A DNA stretch of 64,000 bases from RQOF01 sp964461135 (GTDB lineage Bacteria; Calditrichota; Calditrichia; RBG-13-44-9). Each line of letters starts with the position of its first letter. Position 1 is the stretch's first letter. This document shows, one piece after another, positions 26,359 through 36,155 of the stretch. Location of the stretch: positions 25,292-89,291 of the forward strand of contig CAYWTB010000012.1 of assembly GCA_964461135.1 (NCBI GenBank), read 5' to 3'. Position numbers and translations under genes: made by a program. The notes under the pieces are model-generated. The model was given only the letters and a program-made list of their open reading frames with translations, was not told the DNA's origin and ran no database searches.

Positions 26359-27153
26359 ATGAAGTTAAATACGTCACAGGGATCCACCGCAGCGACACGA
26401 TCGGACCTTGCACCCGGAACAGAAGTGCCGTCCCGCCGGGAGGTCTGGCATATGTTCGACCACATTGCCACGCGATATGATCTTCTCAACCGGCTGTTGT
26501 CACTTCGGCAGGATGTTCGCTGGCGGAAAAAATTATCCGGGCTGTTGCCGGACCGTTCATCCCTGTCAATTCTTGATCTGGCAACCGGTACAGCTGATGT
26601 GCTGCTCTCCCTCTTCGCACACTCCCGGAACGTCCGTACAGGTATCGGCCTGGATATGGCTGCAAAAATGATGAACATCGGCCGCAGAAAAATCGGGGAA
26701 AAGAATCTTGACTCCTCAATACATCTAATCCCGGGAGATGCGGTACATATTCCCTTTGTTTCGGCTTCTTTTGATGTAATCACCATGGCATTCGGTATCC
26801 GCAATGTGCAGGATGTTCCGTCCGCCCTAAAGGAGATGAACCGGATTCTCAAGCCTGGCGGACGGTTACTGATCCTGGAATTTTCTTTGCCGCAAAACCG
26901 CTTTTTGTATTCAATTTATCTTTTCTATTTTCGTAAAATTTTGCCCCGGATAGGGGGCTTGATATCAGGTGATCGTAATGCCTATTTGTACCTGAACAAA
27001 ACCGTGGAAACATTCCCTTATGGGAAAAATTTCTGTACATTAATGACTGATGCGGGATTCCAAAATGTGCAGGATTATCCGTTAACCTTTGGAATTTCAG
27101 CCATTTATAAAGGCGATACGAACAGCAAATCACCCGCTATATGGGGCAGATAA
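26359..27153 (+). CDS. menG: Demethylmenaquinone methyltransferase (UbiE/MenG)
   Basis: SAM-dependent C-methyltransferase for the last step of menaquinone synthesis. 264 residues with the UbiE signatures VWHMFDHIATRYDLLNRLLS and MNRILKPGGRLLILEFS, SAM motif I DLATGTADVLLSL, and AFGIRNVQD. The ATG follows a CGGGGA site. It opens the men gene run; menF starts four bases after its stop codon. The enzyme could also methylate ubiquinone precursors, but the context is clearly menaquinone. Confidence 0.96.
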   Translation: MKLNTSQGSTAATRSDLAPGTEVPSRREVWHMFDHIATRYDLLNRLLSLRQDVRWRKKLSGLLPDRSSLSILDLATGTADVLLSLFAHSRNVRTGIGLDMAAKMMNIGRRKIGEKNLDSSIHLIPGDAVHIPFVSASFDVITMAFGIRNVQDVPSALKEMNRILKPGGRLLILEFSLPQNRFLYSIYLFYFRKILPRIGGLISGDRNAYLYLNKTVETFPYGKNFCTLMTDAGFQNVQDYPLTFGISAIYKGDTNSKSPAIWGR

Positions 27154-27156
27154 ATA

Positions 27157-28509
27157 GTGGACTATCTTACAGTGGTCAGTAAACTTCGCGAATCCGTACC
27201 CGCATTCCATCCGGAGAATGAAAGTCCGGAGAAGATCAGACAATTTATCCAGCCGGTTGAGCCCATTGATGCCATAAACTGGTTACAGAATATCGATTTG
27301 TACCCAAAATTTTTCTGGAAAGACCGTTCTCGATCCAATGAGTGGGCTGCTCTGGGTTGTGCCCGTGAAATATCGGCTTTACAGCATCCCGACTTTTTCG
27401 ATGCTTTCGGTAAAATGCAGAGTATTCTTGATGCGTCAGGAAACGGTGTCCGCTTCTGGGGAGGCATGCGGTTTGATGCGGGAACTACCGTTGCACTCGA
27501 GTGGCAAAATGCAGGCGTGTATCGCTTCGTTCTGCCGCAATTTGAACTCCGGAAGGAAGGGAATTCAGCCGCTCTTATATATAATTATATTACACCCGGA
27601 AACTGCAGTAAAATTGAGGATATCAACACAACCTTTTCCCGGCTGGAATATCGCGGGCATCTCGCAAAGACAATCCAAAACAACCTCCTGCAGCGCCAGG
27701 ACGAGCCCCTGTTTGAGGACTGGGAAAAAATTTTAAACAGATCTCTGGCATACCTGGCTGACCATCGTTTCCGGAAAATTGTTCTGGCCAGGAGATCTTC
27801 CTTTTACTTCCGGCATAAAATTGACCCTTTTATTATTCTAAGAATGATGCAATCCCGAAATACAAATTCTTTTTGCTTTCTTTTTCAGTTGGATCGTAAT
27901 TTTACTTTTCTGGGAGTTACGCCGGAAGAACTATATTCACGTTCCGGTCGCCGTATATTATGTGATGCCATTGCCGGTACAGCTCTCCGCGGAAGCGGCG
28001 ATGAAGAGGATGATCGGCTGGGAAGAGAATTGCTGGGCAGTGAGAAAGATATGCGCGAGCATCGCTGGGTGGTGCAGGCTCTGGAGGCCTGTCTCAACAA
28101 TTTATGCGTGCACTGGAACATGCTAAATGAAGAAACACTTTTAAAACTAACATACGTTCAGCATATTATAACCCGGTTCCGCGGGAGTTTAAAAGAAAAT
28201 ATAACAGACGCTGAAATTATTCGTGAAATGCATCCCACACCAGCTGTGGCCGGATTTCCCAAAGAGGATGCCATTCAATACATTTCACGTCTGGAAAAAT
28301 TTGACAGAGGGTGGTATGCCGGGCCGGTGGGTTGGTTAAGCGGAAATGAGGCTCAATTTGCAGTAGCATTGCGATCTGCCCTTATTGATCAAAAAAAATT
28401 AATTACTTACGCTGGTGCAGGAATTGTGACCGGCTCCCATCCTGCCAGAGAGTGGCAGGAAATGGAGAATAAACTGTTGAACTATACACGGCTGTTCGAG
28501 AATCTATGA
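27157..28509 (+). CDS. menF: Isochorismate synthase
   Basis: Mg-dependent chorismate-binding enzyme that makes isochorismate, committing chorismate to menaquinone. 450 residues; the C-terminal catalytic part has RKIVLARRSSFYF, FCFLFQLDRNFTFLGVTPEEL, LCDAIAGTALRG, MHPTPAVAGFPKEDA, and YAGPVGWLSGNEAQFAVALR. Start is a GTG at 27157, three bases after the menG stop. The last four bases ATGA also start menD. MenF rather than salicylate or enterobactin EntC because of context. Confidence 0.95.
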   Translation: MDYLTVVSKLRESVPAFHPENESPEKIRQFIQPVEPIDAINWLQNIDLYPKFFWKDRSRSNEWAALGCAREISALQHPDFFDAFGKMQSILDASGNGVRFWGGMRFDAGTTVALEWQNAGVYRFVLPQFELRKEGNSAALIYNYITPGNCSKIEDINTTFSRLEYRGHLAKTIQNNLLQRQDEPLFEDWEKILNRSLAYLADHRFRKIVLARRSSFYFRHKIDPFIILRMMQSRNTNSFCFLFQLDRNFTFLGVTPEELYSRSGRRILCDAIAGTALRGSGDEEDDRLGRELLGSEKDMREHRWVVQALEACLNNLCVHWNMLNEETLLKLTYVQHIITRFRGSLKENITDAEIIREMHPTPAVAGFPKEDAIQYISRLEKFDRGWYAGPVGWLSGNEAQFAVALRSALIDQKKLITYAGAGIVTGSHPAREWQEMENKLLNYTRLFENL

Positions 28510-30287
28510 TTATTCATACCGAAAATCTGAATATTTTATGGGGATCTCTGATAGTTGATGAACTCATCCGCAACGGGATTGACTATTTTTTAATATCACC
28601 CGGTTCCCGTTCCACTCCTCTTACTATAGCCGTGGCCCGCCATCCGGCAGCTCAACACTCTATCATATATGACGAACGTTCTGCAGCGTTTCATGCCCTG
28701 GGGTATGCTCGGGGTAGCGGAAAACCGGCAGTTCTGATCTGCACCTCGGGCACAGCCATCGCCAATTATACTCCGGCTGTGGTGGAAGCTTCCATGGATT
28801 ACATTCCCCTCATAATTTTAGCAGCGGACCGCCCCCCCGAAAAAATTCAAACCGGTGCCAACCAGACGATCCGCCAGTCCAGATTTTTCGGTGAATATGT
28901 TCGCTGGAGTTTCGATTTGCCGTGCCCCACAGAGGAAATCACCCCCTTACTAGTACTGTCCACCGTGGATCAGGCCATCCATCTGTCAACGACTCAGCCC
29001 TTCGGACCAGTCCATCTGAATTGTCAGTTTCGTGAGCCGCTGGTCCCTGCCGAAAAGAAAATTTCTCCTGCTTACCTGGAAAAATTAAAACGTTGGGTAA
29101 AAGGAAAATCTCCCTATACCACTTATCGTAAAACTGAAAAAACTCCCGGAGAAGATGATTTTACTGCTTTTGCTGAACTGATCAATCACACCCGTAAAGG
29201 CTTACTGGTATTAGGACGTCTGAATTCACCAACTGAAAGAGAAGCCGCCCTGCACTTTTCTCAACAATTGGGTTGGCCGGTTTTTGCCGATATTCTCTCC
29301 GGCCACCGGCTGGGAAACAAATCACCGGAACTGATTAGCTACTTTGATTTGATGCTTCTCTCACCCCGGATGGTAGACCATATCAGGCCACAAACCATCG
29401 TTCACCTGGGAGAACAGCCGGCCTCAAAACGGTTTCTTCAGTATATTGACACTATCGAGCCTTCCAATTATGTGATGGTGAATGATCATTCTTATCGAAG
29501 TGATCCCATGCACCGCATCACCTGGCGGATAGACTGCGGTCTGGAACAGTTTTTTAGCTGTGTGACTCCCCGGCTTCACATAAAACCAGAGCAGGAATGG
29601 CTGAAGATTTTTCGGTCAATTGCCGGTAAGATCCATAAAATTATAGAAGAAAAACTGCAGGCATTCGTCTCGCTAAGTGAACCGGATATTGCCCGCCTGG
29701 TCTCCCGTCACATCCCGGCTCAGCATGCCCTGTTCCTGGCCAACAGCCTCCCCATACGGGATATGGATATGTTTGGGGATCCGCACGGCCAGTCAATTCC
29801 TATTGCCGCAAACCGGGGCGTCAGCGGGATCGATGGTACCATTGCCACAGCTGCCGGTGCTGCCAGGGGCTGGAACAGGGCGGTGACACTTATCATGGGT
29901 GATCTGGCCTTTCTGCATGACCTCAATTCCTTAGCATTCTTGAATAATTTACCATTACCAGTAGTTGTGATAGTGATTAATAATCAGGGAGGCGGCATAT
30001 TCTCCTTTCTCCCCGTGGCCAGTTATGAAAGTGTCTTTGAAAATTTTTTTGGCACACCGCACGAGTTCACTTTCGAGAATGCTGCGGCCATGTTTAAAGT
30101 GGATTACTACTCCCCGGTTACAAAAGATGAATTTTTGAAGATTTATAAGACTGTGACAGCTGCAGAAAAACCCGCTCTTATCGAAATCCGTACGGACCGG
30201 AGGGAAAATTATTCAATCCATAATGATCTGTTCCAGGAAATAATATATGCCATGGAAAAAATGAAGTATATCAATGAAGCCGGTTGA
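28506..30287 (+). CDS. menD: SEPHCHC synthase
   Basis: Thiamine-diphosphate enzyme that joins 2-oxoglutarate to isochorismate. 593 residues: PYR domain with SPGSRSTPLTIAVARHP, DERSAAFHALGYARGSG and CTSGTAIANYTPAVVEA; C-terminal PP domain with MGDLAFLHDLNSLAF and INNQGGGIFSFLP, the cofactor GD...NN motif. It starts in the ATGA overlap with menF and overlaps menH by 14 bases. Confidence 0.97.
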   Translation: MIIHTENLNILWGSLIVDELIRNGIDYFLISPGSRSTPLTIAVARHPAAQHSIIYDERSAAFHALGYARGSGKPAVLICTSGTAIANYTPAVVEASMDYIPLIILAADRPPEKIQTGANQTIRQSRFFGEYVRWSFDLPCPTEEITPLLVLSTVDQAIHLSTTQPFGPVHLNCQFREPLVPAEKKISPAYLEKLKRWVKGKSPYTTYRKTEKTPGEDDFTAFAELINHTRKGLLVLGRLNSPTEREAALHFSQQLGWPVFADILSGHRLGNKSPELISYFDLMLLSPRMVDHIRPQTIVHLGEQPASKRFLQYIDTIEPSNYVMVNDHSYRSDPMHRITWRIDCGLEQFFSCVTPRLHIKPEQEWLKIFRSIAGKIHKIIEEKLQAFVSLSEPDIARLVSRHIPAQHALFLANSLPIRDMDMFGDPHGQSIPIAANRGVSGIDGTIATAAGAARGWNRAVTLIMGDLAFLHDLNSLAFLNNLPLPVVVIVINNQGGGIFSFLPVASYESVFENFFGTPHEFTFENAAAMFKVDYYSPVTKDEFLKIYKTVTAAEKPALIEIRTDRRENYSIHNDLFQEIIYAMEKMKYINEAG

Positions 30288-31065
30288 GTGGCACTATCAG
30301 TTGAGTGGTCCGGCCCATAAACCTTCCATCATTTTTCTGCATGGTTTCATGGGATCATGCCGCGACTGGGATTTTGCCTGTGATTACTGGAAGAATGCCC
30401 GTCAATGCCTGGCAGTGGATTTGCCGGGACATGGTCATACGGTTGTCCGAAATGAAGATTTTTATAACATAGAAAAGACAGCCACCGCACTGATTGGATT
30501 GCTGGATGAACTGAGAATAATCCGTTCCCATGTGGTGGGATATTCCATGGGTGGACGGCTGGCACTGTACCTGGTTTCGCACTATCCGGAAAGATTTAAT
30601 AAAGTTATTCTGGAATCAGCTTCACCGGGATTGAAAACAGAACCGGAACGCCGGAAACGCCGCAAAGCGGATGAAATTCTGGCAGGTTCTCTGGAACAGG
30701 CCGGGATGGGAAACTTTCTTAAATACTGGTATGACCAACCTCTCTTTCGTACTCTTGAATCTTCTCCTGAATTTAATGTTCTTGTGAAACGGAGAATCCA
30801 AAACGATCCTGCAGGATTAGGCTTATCCCTGCGTTTCATGGGAACCGGCAGTCAGCCGCCGTTATGGTCGAAACTAAAGAGAATCAACCATGATCTTTTA
30901 CTGCTGGTGGGAGATAATGATCTGAAATTTCGCAAGATAGCTGAACAAATGAAGGAAGAAAACAGTAAATTTCTTGTAAAAGTGGTTGACAATTGCGGAC
31001 ACACTATTCATTTTGAGAAAAGGTGTCAGTTTATAACGGAAGTTGACAGATTTTTAAATACCTGA
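30274..31065 (+). CDS. menH: SHCHC synthase (alpha/beta hydrolase)
   Basis: 263-residue alpha/beta-hydrolase fold enzyme placed between menD and menB, where MenH eliminates pyruvate from SEPHCHC. The triad is visible: Ser in VGYSMGGRLAL, Asp in VGDNDLKF, His in NCGHTIHFE; the oxyanion segment is FLHGFMGS. The fold alone is unspecific; the assignment leans on operon position and on the MenH-like LPGHGHT. Confidence 0.93.
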   Translation: MKPVEWHYQLSGPAHKPSIIFLHGFMGSCRDWDFACDYWKNARQCLAVDLPGHGHTVVRNEDFYNIEKTATALIGLLDELRIIRSHVVGYSMGGRLALYLVSHYPERFNKVILESASPGLKTEPERRKRRKADEILAGSLEQAGMGNFLKYWYDQPLFRTLESSPEFNVLVKRRIQNDPAGLGLSLRFMGTGSQPPLWSKLKRINHDLLLLVGDNDLKFRKIAEQMKEENSKFLVKVVDNCGHTIHFEKRCQFITEVDRFLNT

Positions 31066-31077
31066 AGGAGGTACAGT

Positions 31078-31899
31078 ATGGCGGTGATACGATGGGCCGG
31101 GGCCGGGAAATACACCGATATCCGATATCATAAATCCGGGGGTATAGCTAAAATAACCATAAACCGGCCGGAAGTGCGCAATGCCTTTCGTCCACTGACG
31201 GTAAATGAAATGGGACATGCCCTGAAAGATGCCTGGGAGGATCCGGGCATAGGTGTAATTATCCTTACCGGAGAAGGAGAGAATGCATTCTGTTCCGGTG
31301 GTGACCAGAAAATAAGAGGAGATTCAGGATACAAAGATGAAAAAGGAGTGCATCGTTTGAATGTCCTGGAATTTCAGCGAATGATTCGTTCCTGTCCCAA
31401 ACCGGTAATTGCCATGGTTGCAGGATATGCCATAGGTGGGGGACACGTATTACATGTCATGTGTGATCTCACCATTGCGGCGGATAATGCGGTTTTCGGA
31501 CAGACCGGACCTAAAGTCGGATCTTTCGATGGCGGTTATGGTTCCAGTTATCTTGCCAGGATTGTGGGGCAGAAAAAAGCACGGGAAATCTGGTACCTCT
31601 GCCGGCAATATACGGCGCAGCAGGCTCTGGAGATGGGGCTGGTGAACACTGTCGTACCGCTGGCCAAACTGGAGGAGGAAACCATTAAGTGGTGCAGGGA
31701 GATTCTGGCCAATTCGCCAACCGCCATCCGCTGCCTGAAGGCTGCCATGAATGCAGATTGTGATGGGCAGGCCGGTTTGCAGGAATTAGCAGGTTGTGCC
31801 ACCATGCTCTTTTATATGTCCGATGAAGCACAGGAAGGCCGCAATGCCTTTGTGGAAAAACGTGAACCGGATTTTTCCAAATTTAAACGACAGCCTTGA
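31078..31899 (+). CDS. menB: 1,4-dihydroxy-2-naphthoyl-CoA synthase
   Basis: Crotonase-fold enzyme that cyclises o-succinylbenzoyl-CoA. 273 residues with FCSGGDQKIRG, GYAIGGGHVLHVMCDL (oxyanion hole), QTGPKVGSFDGGYGSSYLAR and FVEKREPDFSKF at the C-terminus. The Gly in QTGP, where actinobacterial enzymes have Asp, matches the bicarbonate-dependent E. coli type. A strong GAAGGAGG ribosome binding site lies at about 31064-31071. Confidence 0.97.
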   Translation: MAVIRWAGAGKYTDIRYHKSGGIAKITINRPEVRNAFRPLTVNEMGHALKDAWEDPGIGVIILTGEGENAFCSGGDQKIRGDSGYKDEKGVHRLNVLEFQRMIRSCPKPVIAMVAGYAIGGGHVLHVMCDLTIAADNAVFGQTGPKVGSFDGGYGSSYLARIVGQKKAREIWYLCRQYTAQQALEMGLVNTVVPLAKLEEETIKWCREILANSPTAIRCLKAAMNADCDGQAGLQELAGCATMLFYMSDEAQEGRNAFVEKREPDFSKFKRQP

Positions 31900-32468
31900 T
31901 CAGTAGGGCAATTCAGTGTAAATTGTAAAATATGGATAATGGAAGTCATGGTGATTGGGAAGCAGAAATGAGGATTAAGGAAGTAGGGCAAAGGGGAAAA
32001 GGAAAAGGCGCAAAGCGCCTAGCGGGAAGAAGATGGAGTCAAGATCACCACATAGTGGTCGCTATGCGAAAGATCAAAGAAAAAAGATCAAAGAAAAGAT
32101 TAAAGAAAAAGATAAAACAGTAGGCAGTAGGCAAAAAATAAGATTAAAAATGTGAGGGAATAAATAATTTTATGAATTCGTGCTAATTCCCGTCTAAAGC
32201 CCTGCCTGCAGCAGGCAGGCGGGCAGGCGTGAAATTCGTGGACAGAAAAAAATCGGCAGTTGGCAAAAATATAAGATTAAAGATGAAGGATTAAGGATCT
32301 CCGAAAAATACGTTTTCCTCCGGAAAATAAATCGGGATGAAATCTTCCAGAATTTTACTAGTAGCCAGTATCCAGGAACCGGCATTCAGCATCCTGGACC
32401 AAGTATGTAGATTTTCACAGGAGAGACTGACTATAAGAAATGCGGAATTTAATGGAAGACGACGGCAA
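31900..32468 (+). repeat. Non-coding gap with palindromic repeats between menB and menA (copy D)
   Basis: This 569-bp interval breaks the men gene run. It contains a small hairpin AGGCGCAAAGCGCCT (about 32006-32020), a short relative of repeat copy A (32039-32080: GATCACCACATAGTGGTCGC and GCGAAAGATCAAAG), purine-rich low-complexity sequence, and a GC-rich palindrome built of CCTGC/GCAGG units at about 32203-32228. ORFs across it are lysine-rich artefacts or lie upstream of the real menA start. Confidence 0.65.
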
Positions 32469-33353
32469 ATGACGATCTCAAAAACGCAGGTATGGGTTCT
32501 GGCCAGCAGGCCAAAGACTTTATGGGCGGCGGTAGCACCGGTAATTATCGGGACGGCCATGGCATATGGTGAAGGCCGCGCTCATTTCATTTCCGCGGCC
32601 CTGGCAACCCTGGCGGCAGTGCTCATCCAGATCGGGACCAACTTTGCTAATGACTATTTCGATTATGTCCATGGAGCCGATAAAAAGGAAAGGCTGGGTC
32701 CCACCCGTGTAACCCAGGTGGGTCTCGTGAAACCGCAGGTCATGAAAACCGCTACCATTCTGGCGTTTTCAGCGGCTTTCCTGGCCGGAACTTATTTAAT
32801 CTGGCGCGGTGGATGGCCCATATTTATTATTGGAATGCTCTCAATTATGTTTGGTGTGCTCTATACGGCGGGACCTTTTCCTCTGGGATATAATGGCCTG
32901 GGTGATATTTTTGTACTGGTATTTTTCGGAATCGTGGCGGTGGGCGGTACCTATTATGTACAGACTCTAACTATCGACTGGCTGGTTCTTCTGGCCGGCC
33001 TCTCGCCTGGGCTCTTCTCCATGGCTATTCTTACCGTTAATAATCTCAGGGATGTAAAAAGTGATATGGAATCCGGCAAGATGACCTTGGCTGTACGCTT
33101 TGGGGAAAATTTTGCCCGCTGGGAATACCTTGCAAGCGTACTGGTTGCCTGTCTTATCCCAATTGTTTTATTCTTTTTTACCGGCAGCCATCTCTATGCA
33201 CTGGCAGCTTCGGGAGTTTTTATTGCAGCTATACCATCCATCAAGACTGTTTTTGAACAAAAACCCGGCATCGTTTTTAACCAGGTACTGGCTACTACCG
33301 GTAAACTTCTTCTAATTTACAGCCTTATTTTTTCTCTTGGATGGATTTTATGA
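32469..33353 (+). CDS. menA: 1,4-dihydroxy-2-naphthoate polyprenyltransferase
   Basis: Membrane UbiA-superfamily enzyme that attaches the isoprenoid tail to DHNA. 294 residues, about eight or nine membrane helices, starting MTISKTQVWVLASRPKTLWA as in the family. The first Asp motif is TNFANDYFDYVHGADKKER and the second lies in ILTVNNLRDVKSDMESGKMT. An in-frame ATG 44 codons upstream would add a non-homologous tail, so I use 32469. The menC ATG overlaps its TGA. Confidence 0.95.
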   Translation: MTISKTQVWVLASRPKTLWAAVAPVIIGTAMAYGEGRAHFISAALATLAAVLIQIGTNFANDYFDYVHGADKKERLGPTRVTQVGLVKPQVMKTATILAFSAAFLAGTYLIWRGGWPIFIIGMLSIMFGVLYTAGPFPLGYNGLGDIFVLVFFGIVAVGGTYYVQTLTIDWLVLLAGLSPGLFSMAILTVNNLRDVKSDMESGKMTLAVRFGENFARWEYLASVLVACLIPIVLFFFTGSHLYALAASGVFIAAIPSIKTVFEQKPGIVFNQVLATTGKLLLIYSLIFSLGWIL

Positions 33354-34453
33354 TTCTTACCGGCATGGAAGTTTATAGTTATTCTTTGCCCTTAGCTTTT
33401 CCCCTCGTGTTAAAAAATATCCGCATAACCAGCCGCCAGGGTCTGGTTCTCCGATTATGGGATGAAAAAGGTAATATGGGATACAGCGAAATCGCCCCGC
33501 TGCCCGGATTTCATTCCGAAACCCTGCGGGATGTTGAAAACGAATTAAAGGAAGCAGGAGAACACCTGCCGGGTAAAAAAGTATTACAGACGCTTCACAA
33601 TTTAGACGGCCAGTTCCAGCGATGGCTGGGAAAATACTCTCTGCACGCCTCCACCCGTAATGGGCTGGAACTGGCGATTCTCAACCTGCTGGCAACCTCC
33701 CGCCAGCTGAGGCTGGCTGAACTTTTCGCGATACCCTCCTGCACGGAAATAAAATTGAACGGACTTCTTATAGACCCCCAGCAGGATCTCTTTATCCGGG
33801 CAAAAATGCTGGTGGATTCCGGCTATGATACACTTAAATTAAAAGTAGGCCGGGATGATATTCTTAGCGATGTAGAGAAGGTTAAAATTATTCGTGAAGC
33901 GATGGGTCAGAGGGTAAATCTGAGATTAGATGCCAATCAGGCATGGTCAATGGAGGAAGCTGTCTCTTTCGCCAGGGATGTCAGCAGCCAGGGGATTGAG
34001 TATATTGAAGAACCCCTTCAAGATTCCTCCGGGCTGGGTGGGTTTTACCGCGAGACTGGAATGCCGGTGGCGCTGGACGAGTCCGTGCTGAATCTGGAGT
34101 TACCGGTTAAAACCTGGCCGGAAGGGGTTAAAGCGTTGGTGCTAAAACCGGCTCTGCTGGGCGGAATAGAAAAAACAGTGCAGTTGATTCGGTCGGCGCA
34201 AAAAGCCGGCATATATGCAGTTATCAGTTCGGTTTTTGAATCCGGCATTAACCTTACGGCTCTGGCACAACTGGCAGGCGTTTTTTGTCCTCCGGATAAA
34301 ACCATGGGACTGGATACCTGGCGCTGGCTGGGCGAAGATCTCTTGTCCAGACCGTTCCGGCCGGAAAAGGGGAGAGTTAATATTAAGGAGGTTGCAGCCC
34401 GGGCCGGAAGTGTGAGATTGGAAAAACTTAAAAGCGTCTTTCGTTTAAATTAA
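33350..34453 (+). CDS. menC: o-Succinylbenzoate synthase
   Basis: Enolase-superfamily enzyme dehydrating SHCHC to o-succinylbenzoate. 367 residues from the ATG that overlaps the menA stop (ATGA); another in-frame ATG lies three codons upstream. Catalytic residues: KxK in TLKLKVGRDD, the metal ligands Asp in LRLDANQAW, Glu in YIEEPLQ and Asp in ALDESV, and the general acid/base Lys in LVLKPALLGG. The length and MenC-like N-terminal capping domain (FPLVLKNIRITSRQGLVLRL) agree. Confidence 0.94.
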   Translation: MILTGMEVYSYSLPLAFPLVLKNIRITSRQGLVLRLWDEKGNMGYSEIAPLPGFHSETLRDVENELKEAGEHLPGKKVLQTLHNLDGQFQRWLGKYSLHASTRNGLELAILNLLATSRQLRLAELFAIPSCTEIKLNGLLIDPQQDLFIRAKMLVDSGYDTLKLKVGRDDILSDVEKVKIIREAMGQRVNLRLDANQAWSMEEAVSFARDVSSQGIEYIEEPLQDSSGLGGFYRETGMPVALDESVLNLELPVKTWPEGVKALVLKPALLGGIEKTVQLIRSAQKAGIYAVISSVFESGINLTALAQLAGVFCPPDKTMGLDTWRWLGEDLLSRPFRPEKGRVNIKEVAARAGSVRLEKLKSVFRLN

Positions 34454-34464
34454 ACCCTTTGAGA

Positions 34465-35928
34465 ATGACCAGTACCCTGCAACTCTCATTTTTTCAGGAT
34501 GCCATGGAGAAATGGATGGATCGCCCCTCCCTTATCTCCCGGCACATGACACTCTCATACAAGCAATTGCATCATCAGGTGAGTACTGCAGCCGGCCGAC
34601 TCCGGGATGCGGGTTTCCGGTCCGGGGACATGGTGGCCCTTTTGGCACCCAATACACCTGAATATATTATTCTGCTGTTTGCCTTGTGGAGTATCAGAGC
34701 GGTTACCGTACTCCTTAATACCCGCTGGCCCGCCCTGGTCAAAAAGAAAAACCTTTTGAATTTGAATATCAGCCGGATCTTTACTGACGATACTGAATTG
34801 GATCAGTCTTTAAAGAGTTTCTCTTACTTTCTTATGAAGGAATTTGCGCCGGCAGACCTGAAAATAATGAAAACTCCTGAAGAGGAAAAAATTTTGTATA
34901 ATTCGGAACGGGATGCTTCTGTTGTTTTTACCTCCGGGAGCAGCGGGGCTTCCAAGGCCGTGCTCCACTCCCTGGGTAATCATTATTACAGTGCCCTGGG
35001 TTCCAATCAGAACATCCCGGTAAAACCGGGCGACCGCTGGCTGTTGTCCCTGCCACTCTATCACGTTGGCGGCCTGGCAATTCCCTTCCGGGTTTTTCTG
35101 GGTGGCGGAACGGTGGTTCTTATGGATGACGATCTTTCTATAGAGAAGGCTATTAAAGATTTGGCTGTAACTCATATCTCGCTCGTTCCGACTCAGTTAA
35201 TGAGACTGCTGAGAAATACCGCCAATTTGTACCATTTACAGCAGATGAAAGCCGTGCTATTGGGCGGTGCAGCTATTCCCGCAAATCTTATCAAGCAGGC
35301 GACCTCAGAAAATATTTCAATTTTTACCAGTTATGGATCCAGCGAAATGGATTCACAGATTACCACGACCGCTCAGGGAGATACCCCTGATGATCTGAAT
35401 ACTGCCGGTCGTGTTCTGCCCTACCGGGAACTTATAATTGATGAAAAATCTGAGATTCTGGTAAGGGGTAAAACACTTTTCCGCGGCTATCTAGAGAAAG
35501 GCAGAATAAATCCGGCACGGGACGGGAATGGCTGGTTTCACAGCGGCGACATGGGATTGCTTAATAAAAACGGTTATTTAAAGTTACTCGGCCGGCGGGA
35601 CAATATGTTCATATCCGGCGGAGAAAATATTTATCCTGAGGAAATTGAACAGGCGGTATGCCGGTTGGATGGGGTGCAGGATGCAATAGTTGTGGCGGTG
35701 AAGCATCCCGAATATGGTGAGCGCCCTGTGGCTTTTGTGAAAACAACCGGAAGTTCTGAATTGATCTTGAATAACCTGAAAGAACATCTGATAAAAATCC
35801 TTCCAAGTTTTAAAATACCTGATCAATTTCTGCCATGGCCAACCGGGTATGATGCTGGTGGCATGAAAGTAAATCGTCAAAATTTCCAAAAGATGGCGGC
35901 ACAGATAATTATTTCCGGAGTTCTCTAA
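34465..35928 (+). CDS. menE: o-Succinylbenzoate-CoA ligase
   Basis: AMP-forming acyl-CoA synthetase that activates o-succinylbenzoate. 487 residues from the ATG at 34465 (a TTG two codons earlier is also in frame). Motifs: P-loop VVFTSGSSGASKAVLHS, FTSYGSSEMDSQ, GWFHSGDMGLLNKNGYL, LGRRDNMFISGGENIYPEEIE, and the catalytic Lys in GGMKVNRQNF. It is the last gene of the men run, 11 bases after menC. Specificity is inferred from the operon. Confidence 0.93.
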   Translation: MTSTLQLSFFQDAMEKWMDRPSLISRHMTLSYKQLHHQVSTAAGRLRDAGFRSGDMVALLAPNTPEYIILLFALWSIRAVTVLLNTRWPALVKKKNLLNLNISRIFTDDTELDQSLKSFSYFLMKEFAPADLKIMKTPEEEKILYNSERDASVVFTSGSSGASKAVLHSLGNHYYSALGSNQNIPVKPGDRWLLSLPLYHVGGLAIPFRVFLGGGTVVLMDDDLSIEKAIKDLAVTHISLVPTQLMRLLRNTANLYHLQQMKAVLLGGAAIPANLIKQATSENISIFTSYGSSEMDSQITTTAQGDTPDDLNTAGRVLPYRELIIDEKSEILVRGKTLFRGYLEKGRINPARDGNGWFHSGDMGLLNKNGYLKLLGRRDNMFISGGENIYPEEIEQAVCRLDGVQDAIVVAVKHPEYGERPVAFVKTTGSSELILNNLKEHLIKILPSFKIPDQFLPWPTGYDAGGMKVNRQNFQKMAAQIIISGVL

Positions 35929-35950
35929 CTACCATCAATTATTGGATTGT

Positions 35951-35991
35951 AAAGAAAAAACCCGCACTCTCCGTTATTGCCTGCAGGGTTT
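35951..35991 (-). terminator. Probable Rho-independent terminator (minus strand)
   Basis: Minus strand AAACCC-TGC...GCA-GGG forms a hairpin with one bulged base, followed by TTTTTTCTTT (plus strand 35951-35960). It points leftwards, downstream of the small minus-strand ORF at 36156-36392, and in the plus direction could also weakly close the menE transcript. Confidence 0.6.
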
Positions 35992-36042
35992 AACTTATTA
36001 CTTATTATGGTAAAAATAAGGTCGGTTGCCAGATTTTACCAT

Positions 36043-36075
36043 CCTGCCCGTAGCTGCTAAGCCGCAGGCAGGAGG
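36043..36075. repeat. CCTGCC/GGCAGG palindrome
   Basis: CCTGCC and GGCAGG arms separated by about 19 bases, related in composition to the GC-rich palindromes at 32.2 and 61.6 kb. No gene overlaps it. Confidence 0.45.
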
Positions 36076-36155
36076 TCTTGTCCCCAATTACCCCTAAGGT
36101 AACTCCCATAGTTAGAATATTTAAAATTCTTCCCCTCGCTAAACCTGAGTCTGTA

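Noticed and set aside
31932..32123. 63-residue lysine/arginine-rich ORF in the menB-menA gap
   Set aside because: Composition comes from purine-rich low-complexity DNA and a repeat fragment.
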